A stretch of 64,000 nt of DNA, taken from Bacteroidota bacterium. GTDB taxonomy: Bacteria > Bacteroidota > Rhodothermia > JANXDC01. Location of the stretch: positions 310,001-374,000 of the forward strand of contig JANXDC010000004.1 in the NCBI GenBank assembly GCA_025059945.1, read 5' to 3'. Under the pieces are notes generated by a model. The model worked only from the letters and a program-made list of their open reading frames with translations, did not search any database and was not told the DNA's origin. Below are positions 52,779-61,629 of this stretch, in pieces. The position numbers and the translations under genes were made by a program. Position 1 is the stretch's first letter. Each line of letters starts with the position of its first letter.

Positions 52779-53945
52779 TCAATCGCCGGGCAGGGCGGCT
52801 ACGGTTTCCCATCGGGTTTCGATTTGTAGCCCCCGTTCGCGCATAGCCTCAAGAAAGGCGGTCTTCGGGACGACCTGTTCGGGAGCTGCGGCTCCGGAGC
52901 CGGGGATCTGTCCCATGGCCAACATTTGGCCGATAACGGAAATGGGGAAGGCCGTGGCGCGCATCATGGCCGAAAGCCCGTGAGCTTCGTCGTAGCGGTC
53001 CACAAGCGTATAGTAGAGGCTCTGGATCTGGCCACCGCGGCGTCCGCTGATGTGGATGTAGACCAATACGGCGTCCGGGTCCCGAAAAGCCAGCGCCTTG
53101 CGCAGCCGACGCAACAGCAGATCCCGGTACGTCAGCGTTGAGCGCACGTCGATAAGCCGGGATTCGGCTAGCCCCAAGGCGAACAGCATGCGCATCATGT
53201 CCCGGTGACCGGGATAGCGCAGCGTTTTGTAATCCAGTTGTCGCACACGTCCCAGTAGCAACCGAGGCAGGGTTGAGAGGCTGCCGGCGGTCAGGAAGGC
53301 CTCAAGACGCCCGAAGGGCTCGGGGAATTCGAGGTACTCCAGTTCGTTTAGGGGTTCCACCGCGAGCAGCTGTCCGTTTCGGATGATCTCCACGGGGCGC
53401 GTGTATTCGTCCAAAAGTCCCTCGGCGGAGAAGGTGAGTTGAAAGTAAAACGGCGGGCGGAGGGTTAAGGGAAGGCTCCCCACCCGGATGGCGATCGCGT
53501 CGACCTCATCGAACTGCTCCACCCCATGCATGACCAAGATATTCGTCAGCCCCGGGGCCAGCCCGCAGTTGGGGAGCACCCAGACCCCGGCTGTTTGGGC
53601 CTCTTCGTGCAGGGCCAGCTCCTGGGCGGCAGCCACATCGCTACCCCCCAGGTCGCAGAAGGGGACCCCGAGTTCAACGGCCATGCGGGCCATGCTTGGG
53701 TTGAGCGTATAGGGGAGGCAGCTGATGATGACCTCAGAGCCCCGCAATAGGGTCTGCATGGCGGGTTGGTCTTTGGCGTCGACCCGATAGAGGTGCAGGC
53801 GGGGGTCGCTGAAGCGCTCTCGGATTTCGTTGAGGCGCGTGACGTGGTTATCAAAGAGCCGAATCTGCGCAACAGCAGGGTTGCGTAAGAGGTCAAAGAG
53901 CACAGCCCGACCCATCTGGCCGGCACCTAAGAGGGCGATCTTCAT
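52779..53945 (-). CDS. Saccharopine dehydrogenase-like oxidoreductase
   Basis: The 388 residues start with KIALLGAGQMGRAVLFDL, a Rossmann motif, then CLPYTLNPSMARMAVELGVPFCDLGG typical of the saccharopine dehydrogenase family, and VLPNCGLAPGLTNIL. Members reduce or oxidise lysine-pathway intermediates or related substrates; which one applies here is not clear. The ATG overlaps the stop of the upstream lipoprotein gene (ATGA). The frame extends upstream to 54062 inside that gene. Confidence 0.85.
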   Translation of the reverse strand: MKIALLGAGQMGRAVLFDLLRNPAVAQIRLFDNHVTRLNEIRERFSDPRLHLYRVDAKDQPAMQTLLRGSEVIISCLPYTLNPSMARMAVELGVPFCDLGGSDVAAAQELALHEEAQTAGVWVLPNCGLAPGLTNILVMHGVEQFDEVDAIAIRVGSLPLTLRPPFYFQLTFSAEGLLDEYTRPVEIIRNGQLLAVEPLNELEYLEFPEPFGRLEAFLTAGSLSTLPRLLLGRVRQLDYKTLRYPGHRDMMRMLFALGLAESRLIDVRSTLTYRDLLLRRLRKALAFRDPDAVLVYIHISGRRGGQIQSLYYTLVDRYDEAHGLSAMMRATAFPISVIGQMLAMGQIPGSGAAAPEQVVPKTAFLEAMRERGLQIETRWETVAALPGD

Positions 53946-54607
53946 AGGGAGGCGGATTCTAGTAGGCGAAGGTCCTCCAGAAGCAGGCGTACGTAGGGGG
54001 GATGCCCCCCGGGACGGGGCATAAGCTGCAGGATCACGCGCTGCGGACCCGGTAGCTCCCATTGATACAGCCCATAAGCTGTTGTGGCGGCTGTAAAGGT
54101 GACGGCCTCGGGATCAAAGCGCCTCTTGAGGGCTCTAGAGAGGCGTTCTAGCCAGAAGTACTCGATCGCCAAAGCCTCCGTCTGGTTGCGTGCCTCCACC
54201 AACAGACGCACCCGGACCAAGCGGTTGTGCACGAAGTCCAGGCTAAGCCGAGCCGCATACGGGTATTTGTCTACAACGGATAGCGGGGGGGTTATGAGCG
54301 TGACGGATGCTGAGGGTCTGTTGCGCAGCGCGGCCTCAAACCGTCCCCGCAGCTCCGGGCTCAGCTCCTCGAGCCGCTCGGTGATGAACTGCGGAAGGCT
54401 ATCGGCTATGGCGTCTGGAAAGCGGTCGCGAAATTCCGCTTGCGACATGCCGAAGCGAAGCCCTTGGAAGGCTGGGAGCGCGGCGCCTAGCAGCTGCCCT
54501 GGCAGATCCAGTCCGGAAACCTTTTCGGCCCGTTCCAGGGTTCTGCTGCAGCCCAGCGCCAGAAGGGTGCTGAGCAAAACCCCGTAGCCGATGACGAGGC
54601 GAGGCAT
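53942..54607 (-). CDS. Predicted lipoprotein coupled to the saccharopine dehydrogenase-like gene
   Basis: The 221 residues begin MPRLVIGYGVLLSTLLALGC with lipobox LALGC (C20). The mature part has a charged helix (RFGMSQAEFRDRFPDAIADS) and later strands, ending RLLLEDLRLLESASL. No family recognised. Its divergent neighbour is the ECF sigma gene (54753), with 145 bases between start codons that must contain both promoters. Confidence 0.72.
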   Translation of the reverse strand: MPRLVIGYGVLLSTLLALGCSRTLERAEKVSGLDLPGQLLGAALPAFQGLRFGMSQAEFRDRFPDAIADSLPQFITERLEELSPELRGRFEAALRNRPSASVTLITPPLSVVDKYPYAARLSLDFVHNRLVRVRLLVEARNQTEALAIEYFWLERLSRALKRRFDPEAVTFTAATTAYGLYQWELPGPQRVILQLMPRPGGHPPYVRLLLEDLRLLESASL

Positions 54608-54752
54608 GGTTGAGATCTGCTCGGAGTCGCGCCCAAATATAGGACAAACCCCCCTTGTGCGGCCAACCCGCTCCGTCCCGGAGCAAGCGGCTTGTGCAGA
54701 AGATACGCGCTCCGTAACTATACGCGATCTTGCTTCATGCCTTGGGTCGTCC

Positions 54753-55355
54753 ATGCCGAGCCACGAACCGCACGCCTTCGACAAGGCCCGTCAGCAGGCC
54801 TTTGAGGCCGAAATGCTGCCTTACATGAGGGCCCTGTATGGCTTCGCTCTTCGCCTCTGTGGCAATCCAGAGGACGCAGCGGATCTGGTTCAGGAAACCT
54901 ATCTGAAGGCGTACCGCTTTTTTGATCGCTACGAGACGGGAACGAATGCCAAGGCATGGCTGTTTCGGATTTTGAAAAACAGTTTTATCAACCGCTACAG
55001 GCGCCGGGTCCGAGAGCCGGACAGGGTGGACCTGGAGGAGATCCAGGAATATTACTATAGCCTACGCGACGAGACGCTTTCCGAATCGACAGATTTAGCG
55101 GAGCTGCTAGATCGGCAATTGTTGGATGACGAAGTCACAGCGGCCTTGCAGAGTCTGCCCGTGGATTTCCGCACGGTGGTCATTCTCTGCGACCTGGAAG
55201 GCTTCACGTATGAAGAGATTGCGGATCTGCTGGAGATTCCAATCGGCACGGTGCGTTCGCGTTTGCATCGGGGTCGTAAGCTGCTGCGACTGCGGCTGCT
55301 AGAGTACGCACGCCAGCGAGGATACAAAGTCGATGAGCACGATGCAGAGCGCTGA
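54753..55355 (+). CDS. ECF-type sigma factor
   Basis: The 200 residues contain sigma region 2 (ALYGFALRLCGNPEDAADLVQETYLKAYRFF, AWLFRILKNSFINRYRR) and region 4 (LPVDFRTVVILCDLEGFTYEEIADLLEIPIGTVRSRLHRGRKLL). It resembles RpoE/SigW-type regulators. I choose ATG 54753; the open frame continues upstream to 54591. It overlaps the anti-sigma gene by 23 bases, and the pair is presumably co-regulated and autoregulated. Confidence 0.92.
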   Translation: MPSHEPHAFDKARQQAFEAEMLPYMRALYGFALRLCGNPEDAADLVQETYLKAYRFFDRYETGTNAKAWLFRILKNSFINRYRRRVREPDRVDLEEIQEYYYSLRDETLSESTDLAELLDRQLLDDEVTAALQSLPVDFRTVVILCDLEGFTYEEIADLLEIPIGTVRSRLHRGRKLLRLRLLEYARQRGYKVDEHDAER

Positions 55356-56175
55356 TCTCCCCTGCCCACAGGCGCAAGAGCTCATCACAGCTCTCATCGA
55401 TGAGGCGCTATCGGAACAGGAGCGCGCGCTGTTAGAGCTTCACCTGGCTCAATGTCGAAACTGTCGCTGGGAGCTGGAGCTGGAGCGCGCGCAGAAGCGC
55501 TACCTAGCCCGCAGGCATGCGCCACCGGAACCACCTGCGGAGCTCCTAGAGCGTGTTCGCATTGCGCTGCAAGAGGCTGCTTCCCCACCGGCAAAGGCGG
55601 CGCGAATAAGGCCAATTCGAACTTGGGCCATGGCGGCCGCTGTAGCGGCGCTCGGTTTCTTTTTCCTCTATCTGTTCTCCAGAGGTCCCGACACCGTTTC
55701 AGCGCGAAGCGTAAGCGAGCTCACGCTGCAGCACTTTCAGACCACGCTCACCCGCCAGTTGCCCTGGGTGCGTGTAGCCAGCCGAGAACAGGCCTGGCAG
55801 GTAATCCGAGATCGCATGAGGTGGGATGTGCGCATCCCCCCGATACAGCATGCGGATCTGGTGGGGGTGTGGATCGGCCCCTATTTGCCTGAGGTCGAGA
55901 TTCCCGTGCTGAAATACATCGACCGCCGAAATGGCGAGCCGATCTATGTATTCATCTTCGCCCCGGAGTGTCTACGGCAGCATTCCGACCGGTTGAACGT
56001 GGAGCCTGAAATCTTGCGCCATCTCCCCACAGACCAAGATTTCTATGTCCAGGAGGTGCGGGGTCGAGACGTGGTAAGCTGGCGCTGGAGAGGAGTATTC
56101 TATCAGGCCATTTCCAATCATAATGGCCATGCTCTTCGCGCCCTCATTGTGCCCCCCAATGCTGAAGAAGGTTGA
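55333..56175 (+). CDS. Membrane anti-sigma factor with zinc-binding N-terminus
   Basis: The 280 residues start with an anti-sigma domain whose H37-x3-C41-x2-C44 (HLAQCRNC) and C11 fit a ZAS zinc site. One membrane helix follows near residues 97-115 (AMAAAVAALGFFFLYLF), then a roughly 160-residue periplasmic domain ending with a region around YIDRRNGEPIYVFIFAPE and GVFYQAISNHNGHALRAL. It would hold the upstream sigma factor inactive until proteolysis or redox/zinc change. ATG 55342 is an alternative start. Confidence 0.88.
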   Translation: MSTMQSADLPCPQAQELITALIDEALSEQERALLELHLAQCRNCRWELELERAQKRYLARRHAPPEPPAELLERVRIALQEAASPPAKAARIRPIRTWAMAAAVAALGFFFLYLFSRGPDTVSARSVSELTLQHFQTTLTRQLPWVRVASREQAWQVIRDRMRWDVRIPPIQHADLVGVWIGPYLPEVEIPVLKYIDRRNGEPIYVFIFAPECLRQHSDRLNVEPEILRHLPTDQDFYVQEVRGRDVVSWRWRGVFYQAISNHNGHALRALIVPPNAEEG

Positions 56176-56186
56176 TACGCTGGCAT

Positions 56187-56214
56187 AAAAATGGCCCCTC
56201 ACGGGGCCATTTTT
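56187..56214. terminator. Bidirectional intrinsic terminator
   Basis: AAAAATGGCCCC (56187-56198) and its exact complement (56203-56214) form a 12-bp stem with a 4-base loop and T/A tracts on both sides. It terminates the anti-sigma gene (plus) and the 89-codon gene (minus). Confidence 0.88.
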
Positions 56215-56231
56215 CGTTACCAACTTCGTTT

Positions 56232-56501
56232 TCAGTCTTGAAGCCAGATGTACAATTTGTTTCGCTGGGGGTCGAAACGGCTTCTGATTTTACCTTGTAT
56301 ATGTCCCTTGGCATGGCGGCGAATAGTGCCCACTATCCGCTGTGCTGCGGATTTGGGTCTCTGCTCATCAGATATGTCCAACATAAGGGCTTCATCAGGA
56401 GATGTGTTCTTCAACTCCTCTACGATTTCGGCGTACTTTGAGGTGCGTGAAACACGAATAATCGGAATATCCGATCGAAGAATACGACCTTCTACACGCA
56501 T
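56232..56501 (-). CDS. Small basic protein in a locally AT-richer segment
   Basis: The 89 residues (MRVEGRILRSDIPIIRVSRT at the start) are basic, with a helical middle (YAEIVEELKN) and a K/R-rich segment (AAQRIVGTIRRHAKGHIQGK) before RNKLYIWLQD. This resembles small nucleic-acid-binding proteins of phages or plasmids. AGGAGAAATCGCC precedes the ATG. The DNA here has clearly lower GC than its neighbours and terminators close both ends, suggesting an acquired single-gene unit. Function unknown. Confidence 0.65.
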   Translation of the reverse strand: MRVEGRILRSDIPIIRVSRTSKYAEIVEELKNTSPDEALMLDISDEQRPKSAAQRIVGTIRRHAKGHIQGKIRSRFDPQRNKLYIWLQD

Positions 56502-56587
56502 GGCGATTTCTCCTTTTCTCTTTAGAGGACAGAAGCTATGCTTGCATAGAAAATATATGCGCTTCTCTCAGCACAAAGCAACACCCC

Positions 56588-56623
56588 AAAAAAAAAGCCC
56601 GACATAGCAGATATGTCGGGCTT
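56588..56623 (-). terminator. Intrinsic terminator of the large M16 gene
   Basis: The 12-bp stem AAGCCCGACATA (56595-56606) with TATGTCGGGCTT (56612-56623) has a 5-base loop. On the minus strand it is followed by nine T. It lies 22 bases after the M16 stop codon. Confidence 0.88.
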
Positions 56624-56645
56624 GTCAGGGATATAAACTATGACT

Positions 56646-59399
56646 TTACTTCGGGCGCACCGGCGCCAATTCCGTCTTCCAATCTTCTACCGTTCCGGCC
56701 GCCACGATCAATAACCTATCGGGGTGAAAGTATTTGCGTATGACTTGGTTGATCTGATCCACTGTCAAGCGCTGGATCTCTAGCGGATAGCGATCCAGAT
56801 AGGTTACCCCAAGACCCAGTTCCTCGTAGTTGAGAATTGTGCTGGCCAGTCCACTTGAGGTAGCCAAGCCCACTTTGAAGTTGCCGATCAGCGTGCTTTT
56901 TTTAGCCTCTACCTCTTCAGAGCTCACCCCACCCTGAACGAATTTGCGTAGCTGTTCCTGTGTGGCCTCGATGCCGCGCCGGGTGTTCTCCGGGGCCAAG
57001 GTGACGGTGATTTGCCAATGCCCCTGCGTCCAGGGCGTAATACCCGATAGGCTTGAGCCGATCCCGTAGGTGAGCCCCAGGGAATCGCGGACGGTTTGCA
57101 TAAGACGGGCCGAGAAATTCCCACCTAGGATGAAGTTGGCTAGAAACACGGGCATGTAGTCTGGGTCGGTTCGGGTAAGCGCTAGCGGGTGCGCTAGGTA
57201 TACGTCCACGTTGGCCTTGTCCGGCATATAACGCGTAAGCACCCCGCTTGGCGTCTGGCTTCGAACGCGACCGACGAAGGTGGCCTTCAGCGTTTTGCTG
57301 GCCCAGCCGCCGAAGAGGCGGCGCACGGAGCGGGCCAGGCTCGCCTCGTCTACGTCGCCCACGGCGACCAAGATCATCCGTTGCGGGCCATAGTGTGTTT
57401 CATAAAAGCGTCGCACGTCTTCAAGGGTAAGGGCCTCCAAAGAGCGAAGCTGCTCCTCCAGGTCGGGCTCGTAGTTGGGATGTTGCGGATCATATAGCTG
57501 GCGTAGCAGCACGTTGCGGGCCACGGCAGCCGTTGATTCCAGCGCGCGTCGCAGCCCGGCCAGCGCCTGAAGCTTAACCTTCTCGAACTCCCCCGCATCA
57601 AAGGCGGGCTCTCGCAGTTGTTCGGCCAGCAGCTCCAGGACCGCTTCTTGGTCTTGTTTGAGAAAGCGAGCGCTAAAGCCCAACCGGAAGGTGCCAGCCG
57701 AAAAGCTCAGCTGCGCGCCTCGGCGTTCCAGTTCCTGGGCGATTTGGAACTTATCGCGCCGACGGGTGCCCTTATCGAGCATCTGGGCGGTGATAGAGGC
57801 CAAAAGCGGATAGCCCGCGTAGGCCGTCCCGCCCCCCTCAAAGCTACCCCGCAGCGTGATCACCCCCTCCACGTTGGTGCGCACGGTTATGAGTCGAATG
57901 GGACCGAGCTGTTGTATGCGCACCCGGCTGGCCCAATGCTGCGGAGCGCCCCGAGAGGCCGAACGTATCCTGCTGACGTCTTCTTGCAGATACCAGGGGC
58001 CGTATCGTGGAGGAGCAGTGCCGTCAGAAGTAGCCCCCGCACGCGCCATGCGGGCCGGGGTGGGGACGTAGTACCCCACGGTCATCTGGTCCTCTACCAG
58101 GTAACGGGCCGCCACGCGCCGTACGTCATCGGCCGTTACAGCCTGAATGCGTTCTAAGTAGGCCGTGTAAAAAGTCCAGTCCCCCATAGCGATGGCTTCG
58201 TTAAGCTGGCTAGCGATCGCCAGCGGCCCGTCGCGGCTGAAAAGGTATTGCGTGCGAAGTTGGTTTTTGGCGCGCTCTAGCTCCTCAGCGGAGACGCCTT
58301 CTTGTGCAAGGCGCGCATACTCGGCCAGCACCACGGCCTCCACCTTGCCGTGATCCGCACCGGGGGCCAGGGAGACGAACGTCGTAAACAGCCCGGGGTC
58401 TCGAAAACGGGATACGTTGCAGGAGACCGAAGAGGCGAGGTTCTGATCCACGAGGGCCTTGTAAAGCCGGCTGCTTTTGCCCTCCGAGAGGATCGTGGCC
58501 AATACTTCGAGCGCGTCCGTGTCCCGCTCTAGCCCGGCCGGCGACTTGTGCCCGATGAGGACGGCCCCCAGCTGCCCGGCGCGTTTGACCGTAACGCGCC
58601 GCGGGCCCTGTTGGGGAGGCTCAGCGGTGTATACATCTGGGAACGGATGCGGGGCCTTGGGAATAGGCTCAAAATAGCGCCGGATCAGGGCCAGGGCCTC
58701 TTCAGCCCGGAAGTCTCCGATTACGGTCACCGTCGCGTTGTTGGGCCAGTAGTACGTTTCGTAGAACCAGCGCAGCCGCTCAATCGGCACGTTTTCGATG
58801 TCCGAGCGCCATCCGATTGTGGGATGGTGATAGGGATGAGCCCAGTAGGCCGTAGCCCAGACGGCCTTTGAGAGGGCCTGGAAGGGGGAGTTTTCCCCTC
58901 GCTCGAATTCGTTACGTACCACGGTCATCTCCGATCGAAGGTCCTCTTCGAGCAGAAGCGCGTTGCGCATGCGATCGGCCTCCAGGTGCACGGCCAGCTC
59001 AAGCCGATCGCTCGGCAGAACGGCGAAGTAGTTGGTGCGGTCGTTCCAGGTCGTGGCGTTCATGATGGCGCCCGCGTTCTGCAGCACGGCCGGAATAGCC
59101 GTTCCCCGCTGCTTGTTGAACGTAGGCGTGCCCTTGAACATGAGGTGTTCTAGCAGGTGCGTAGCGCCCGTATAACCAGGGGCTTCGTTGCGGGAGCCGA
59201 CCCGATAGGTGATCATAAAGCAGACGACGGGGGCGGAGCGGTCCTCCAAGAGCAACACCTGCAGATCGTTGCTCTTCAGGCGATATTCCCAAATGCCCCC
59301 CGAGGCGCGCACGAACGCAAACCCCTCGACGGCGGGCTGCCCTGAAGCCTGAGAACTCAGTCCGGCGGCCAGAGCTCCGATGATCAGCGCATCTCGCAT
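56646..59399 (-). CDS. Exported two-domain M16 zinc metallopeptidase
   Basis: The 917 residues have a signal peptide (LIIGALAAGLSSQASGQ) and two M16 units. The N-terminal one has the active zinc motif HLLEH at residues 81-85 with the Glu about 70 residues on (VVRNEFERGEN). The C-terminal one (from about residue 495) lacks the motif and would form the clamp. It is the pitrilysin-like form found in Bacteroidota and is probably periplasmic. I start at ATG 59399 before the signal peptide; the frame continues to 59570. Confidence 0.92.
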   Translation of the reverse strand: MRDALIIGALAAGLSSQASGQPAVEGFAFVRASGGIWEYRLKSNDLQVLLLEDRSAPVVCFMITYRVGSRNEAPGYTGATHLLEHLMFKGTPTFNKQRGTAIPAVLQNAGAIMNATTWNDRTNYFAVLPSDRLELAVHLEADRMRNALLLEEDLRSEMTVVRNEFERGENSPFQALSKAVWATAYWAHPYHHPTIGWRSDIENVPIERLRWFYETYYWPNNATVTVIGDFRAEEALALIRRYFEPIPKAPHPFPDVYTAEPPQQGPRRVTVKRAGQLGAVLIGHKSPAGLERDTDALEVLATILSEGKSSRLYKALVDQNLASSVSCNVSRFRDPGLFTTFVSLAPGADHGKVEAVVLAEYARLAQEGVSAEELERAKNQLRTQYLFSRDGPLAIASQLNEAIAMGDWTFYTAYLERIQAVTADDVRRVAARYLVEDQMTVGYYVPTPARMARAGATSDGTAPPRYGPWYLQEDVSRIRSASRGAPQHWASRVRIQQLGPIRLITVRTNVEGVITLRGSFEGGGTAYAGYPLLASITAQMLDKGTRRRDKFQIAQELERRGAQLSFSAGTFRLGFSARFLKQDQEAVLELLAEQLREPAFDAGEFEKVKLQALAGLRRALESTAAVARNVLLRQLYDPQHPNYEPDLEEQLRSLEALTLEDVRRFYETHYGPQRMILVAVGDVDEASLARSVRRLFGGWASKTLKATFVGRVRSQTPSGVLTRYMPDKANVDVYLAHPLALTRTDPDYMPVFLANFILGGNFSARLMQTVRDSLGLTYGIGSSLSGITPWTQGHWQITVTLAPENTRRGIEATQEQLRKFVQGGVSSEEVEAKKSTLIGNFKVGLATSSGLASTILNYEELGLGVTYLDRYPLEIQRLTVDQINQVIRKYFHPDRLLIVAAGTVEDWKTELAPVRPK

Positions 59400-59465
59400 G
59401 GCATCCTCCGAGTTAGCACAGGGTCGATGGCTCATGGTAAGAGCAAGAGACTCCACGGTTCGGGT

Positions 59466-59501
59466 GAAAAATAAAAAAACGGGGCGGAGAAACTCCGCCC
59501 C
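59466..59501 (-). terminator. Intrinsic terminator of the S9 peptidase gene
   Basis: GGGGCGGAG (59481-59489) pairs with CTCCGCCCC (59493-59501) around AAA. On the minus strand GTTTTTTTATTTTTC follows. It separates the S9 gene from the M16 gene downstream on the same strand. Confidence 0.88.
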
Positions 59502-59521
59502 CTCCAGTACGCGTGGGAGGG

Positions 59522-61543
59522 TCATGAGCCCGAAGGGGCTTGAGGTTTGCGCGCCCACTTTTGAAACCAATGATGTAGGTACGCCTGGGTGCGCAGCCAG
59601 TTCGAGGGTCGGGAGCCTGTGCCGTGAAACTCGTCGTTAAAGCGGATCATGGCCGTGGGCACCTTGCGCAACTTGAGGGCTTGATAGTACTCCTCGGTTT
59701 GCGCGATGGGGGTCCGCAGGTCGTTTACGCCGGTCATGAGCAGCGTGGGGGTCTTCACATTGCCCACGTACATAAGGGGCGAACGCCGCAGGTGCTCGGA
59801 GGGGTCCTCCCAGGGCAGTTTTTGGAAGTTGCGATACCAGGAGACCCCGTCGGTGGTGCCGACGAAGGAGAGCCAGTTCGTGACCGGATACAGCACCGCG
59901 GCCGCGGCGAACCGGTCTGTGTGCCCGATGATCCAGGCCGTGAGCACGCCGCCCCCTGAGCCGCCGTAGACGAACAGGTTCTGCTCGTCGATGTAGCCGC
60001 GCCGGATGACCTCGTCGACCCCCCGCATCAAGTCGTCGTAATCCTTGCCCGGGTAGTTGTATTTGATCGCGTTGCCAAAGGCCGACCCGTAGCCGGTCGA
60101 GCCGCGCGGGTTGGTGTAGAGCACCACGTAGCCTTCGGCCGCATGCAGCTGCCAGGCGAAGTTGAAAGCCACCGAGTACATCGCGTGCGGGCCGCCGTGG
60201 ATGACCAAGATCAGCGGGTACTTTTTGGTGGGGTCGAAATCCGGCGGCTTGATGATCCAGCCCTGAATGCGCAGATTATCCGTAGAGGTATACCAGATCT
60301 CCTCCACTTCGCCGAGCTTGACCCCTTGCAGGATGTCCTCGTTGACGGCGGTCAGAAACTGGGGCTCGGGCCGACGCAGCTCAAAGCGCACCACATCCGG
60401 AGGTCGGTGATAGCTCGTATAGACGCCCACAAACCAACCCGATGGATGCATGTCGGTCACGGTCAGCATATGGTTGCCGCGCGTGATCTGGCGGATCTCC
60501 CCCCGCAGGGAGACGAAGTAGAGGTTGCGCGTGCCCCGATCGTCGACCGTAAAGTAAATGCCGGAGTTGTCGGGCGCCCACTGTAGGTTTTGCGGCGTGC
60601 GATCTAGCGCCGAGGTCAGATCGCGCACGTTTCCGCCGTCGATGTCCATCACGTAGAGCCGAGCGTCGATCCAGGTGTCGTCCGTCCAGTCGTAGCCCAG
60701 ATAGGCCACGTAGCGGCCGTTGGGGGAGACGACCGGGTTGTAATCCGGCCCCTTACGCCGGGTGAGCTGCCGTATCGCGCCCGTCTCTACGTTTACGGCG
60801 TAGATCTCCGATTCCCGCCAGGCGTATTCGGCCTCCGGCTCCCGCAGCGAGGAGAACAGGATCTCTTTGCCGTCCGGCGTCCAGGATATCCCCCCTTGTC
60901 CGTGGTTCCAGTCCCCCGAGGTGATCTGCCGGGGGGTGCCGCCTGTGGCGGGCACTACGAAGATGTGCGTATAGCCGGGCTCTAGAAACCCGATGCCGTC
61001 GCGGCGGTATACGAGCTCCTCTACGATCCGAGGCTCCTCGGTCCAACGCGCCCCTTCAGGCCGCGCCGGCAGCCGGATGGGCCAGTTGTTGCGTTTGGGC
61101 ACCAGCATCGTGAAGGCCAGATACCGGCCATCTGGAGACCAGGTCACATTTGCGGGGGTCCGGTCCAGGCGCGTGACCTGGAGCGTGGCCCCTTCGGCGT
61201 CCATGTAGCGCACGAATAGCTGCGTGCCGCGCGGCTCACCCTGAGCCAAGTATGCGATGCGCGTCCCGTCAGGCGACCAGCGGGGGTTTGAGCCCCGCAC
61301 CAGAAAGCGCTGTTTGGACCCGTCGGCGTTCATGATCCAGAGGTCGCTCACGCGTCGGTCGTTGACCTTGTCGATCCATTGCCGGGTGAAGAGGATCTGT
61401 TGCCCATCTGGGGAGATCTGCGGATCGGATACGGTCTCATACTCCAGGTACGCCTCCAAGGTGAGTTTTTTGGGTGCCTGGGCTGCGCTTAGCGAGGCCA
61501 GCGCTAGCCAAAGGGCCGCAATCGGTAGCCAACGGATGCGCAT
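59522..61543 (-). CDS. Exported acylaminoacyl-peptidase-like S9 peptidase
   Basis: The 673 residues begin with a signal peptide (WLPIAALWLALASLSAAQA). A propeller with ISPDGQQILFTRQ, WSPDGTRIAYL and WSPDGRYLAFT blades precedes the hydrolase domain with S529 in YGGSGGGVLTAW, Asp in GVNDLRTP and His in NDEFHGTG. The length and the PRGSTGYG segment place it in the S9C group. AGGAGGGAACCGCC precedes the ATG. It shares its periplasmic peptidase role with two other S9 proteins in the window. Confidence 0.92.
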   Translation of the reverse strand: MRIRWLPIAALWLALASLSAAQAPKKLTLEAYLEYETVSDPQISPDGQQILFTRQWIDKVNDRRVSDLWIMNADGSKQRFLVRGSNPRWSPDGTRIAYLAQGEPRGTQLFVRYMDAEGATLQVTRLDRTPANVTWSPDGRYLAFTMLVPKRNNWPIRLPARPEGARWTEEPRIVEELVYRRDGIGFLEPGYTHIFVVPATGGTPRQITSGDWNHGQGGISWTPDGKEILFSSLREPEAEYAWRESEIYAVNVETGAIRQLTRRKGPDYNPVVSPNGRYVAYLGYDWTDDTWIDARLYVMDIDGGNVRDLTSALDRTPQNLQWAPDNSGIYFTVDDRGTRNLYFVSLRGEIRQITRGNHMLTVTDMHPSGWFVGVYTSYHRPPDVVRFELRRPEPQFLTAVNEDILQGVKLGEVEEIWYTSTDNLRIQGWIIKPPDFDPTKKYPLILVIHGGPHAMYSVAFNFAWQLHAAEGYVVLYTNPRGSTGYGSAFGNAIKYNYPGKDYDDLMRGVDEVIRRGYIDEQNLFVYGGSGGGVLTAWIIGHTDRFAAAAVLYPVTNWLSFVGTTDGVSWYRNFQKLPWEDPSEHLRRSPLMYVGNVKTPTLLMTGVNDLRTPIAQTEEYYQALKLRKVPTAMIRFNDEFHGTGSRPSNWLRTQAYLHHWFQKWARKPQAPSGS

Positions 61544-61629
61544 GGCGGTTCCCTCCTGTTCTGCCACGGATACTAATACGTCGGCCTAAAGGCAAGCCGC
61601 AACCAGAGCCGGATGCGGTCAAAAGAACG

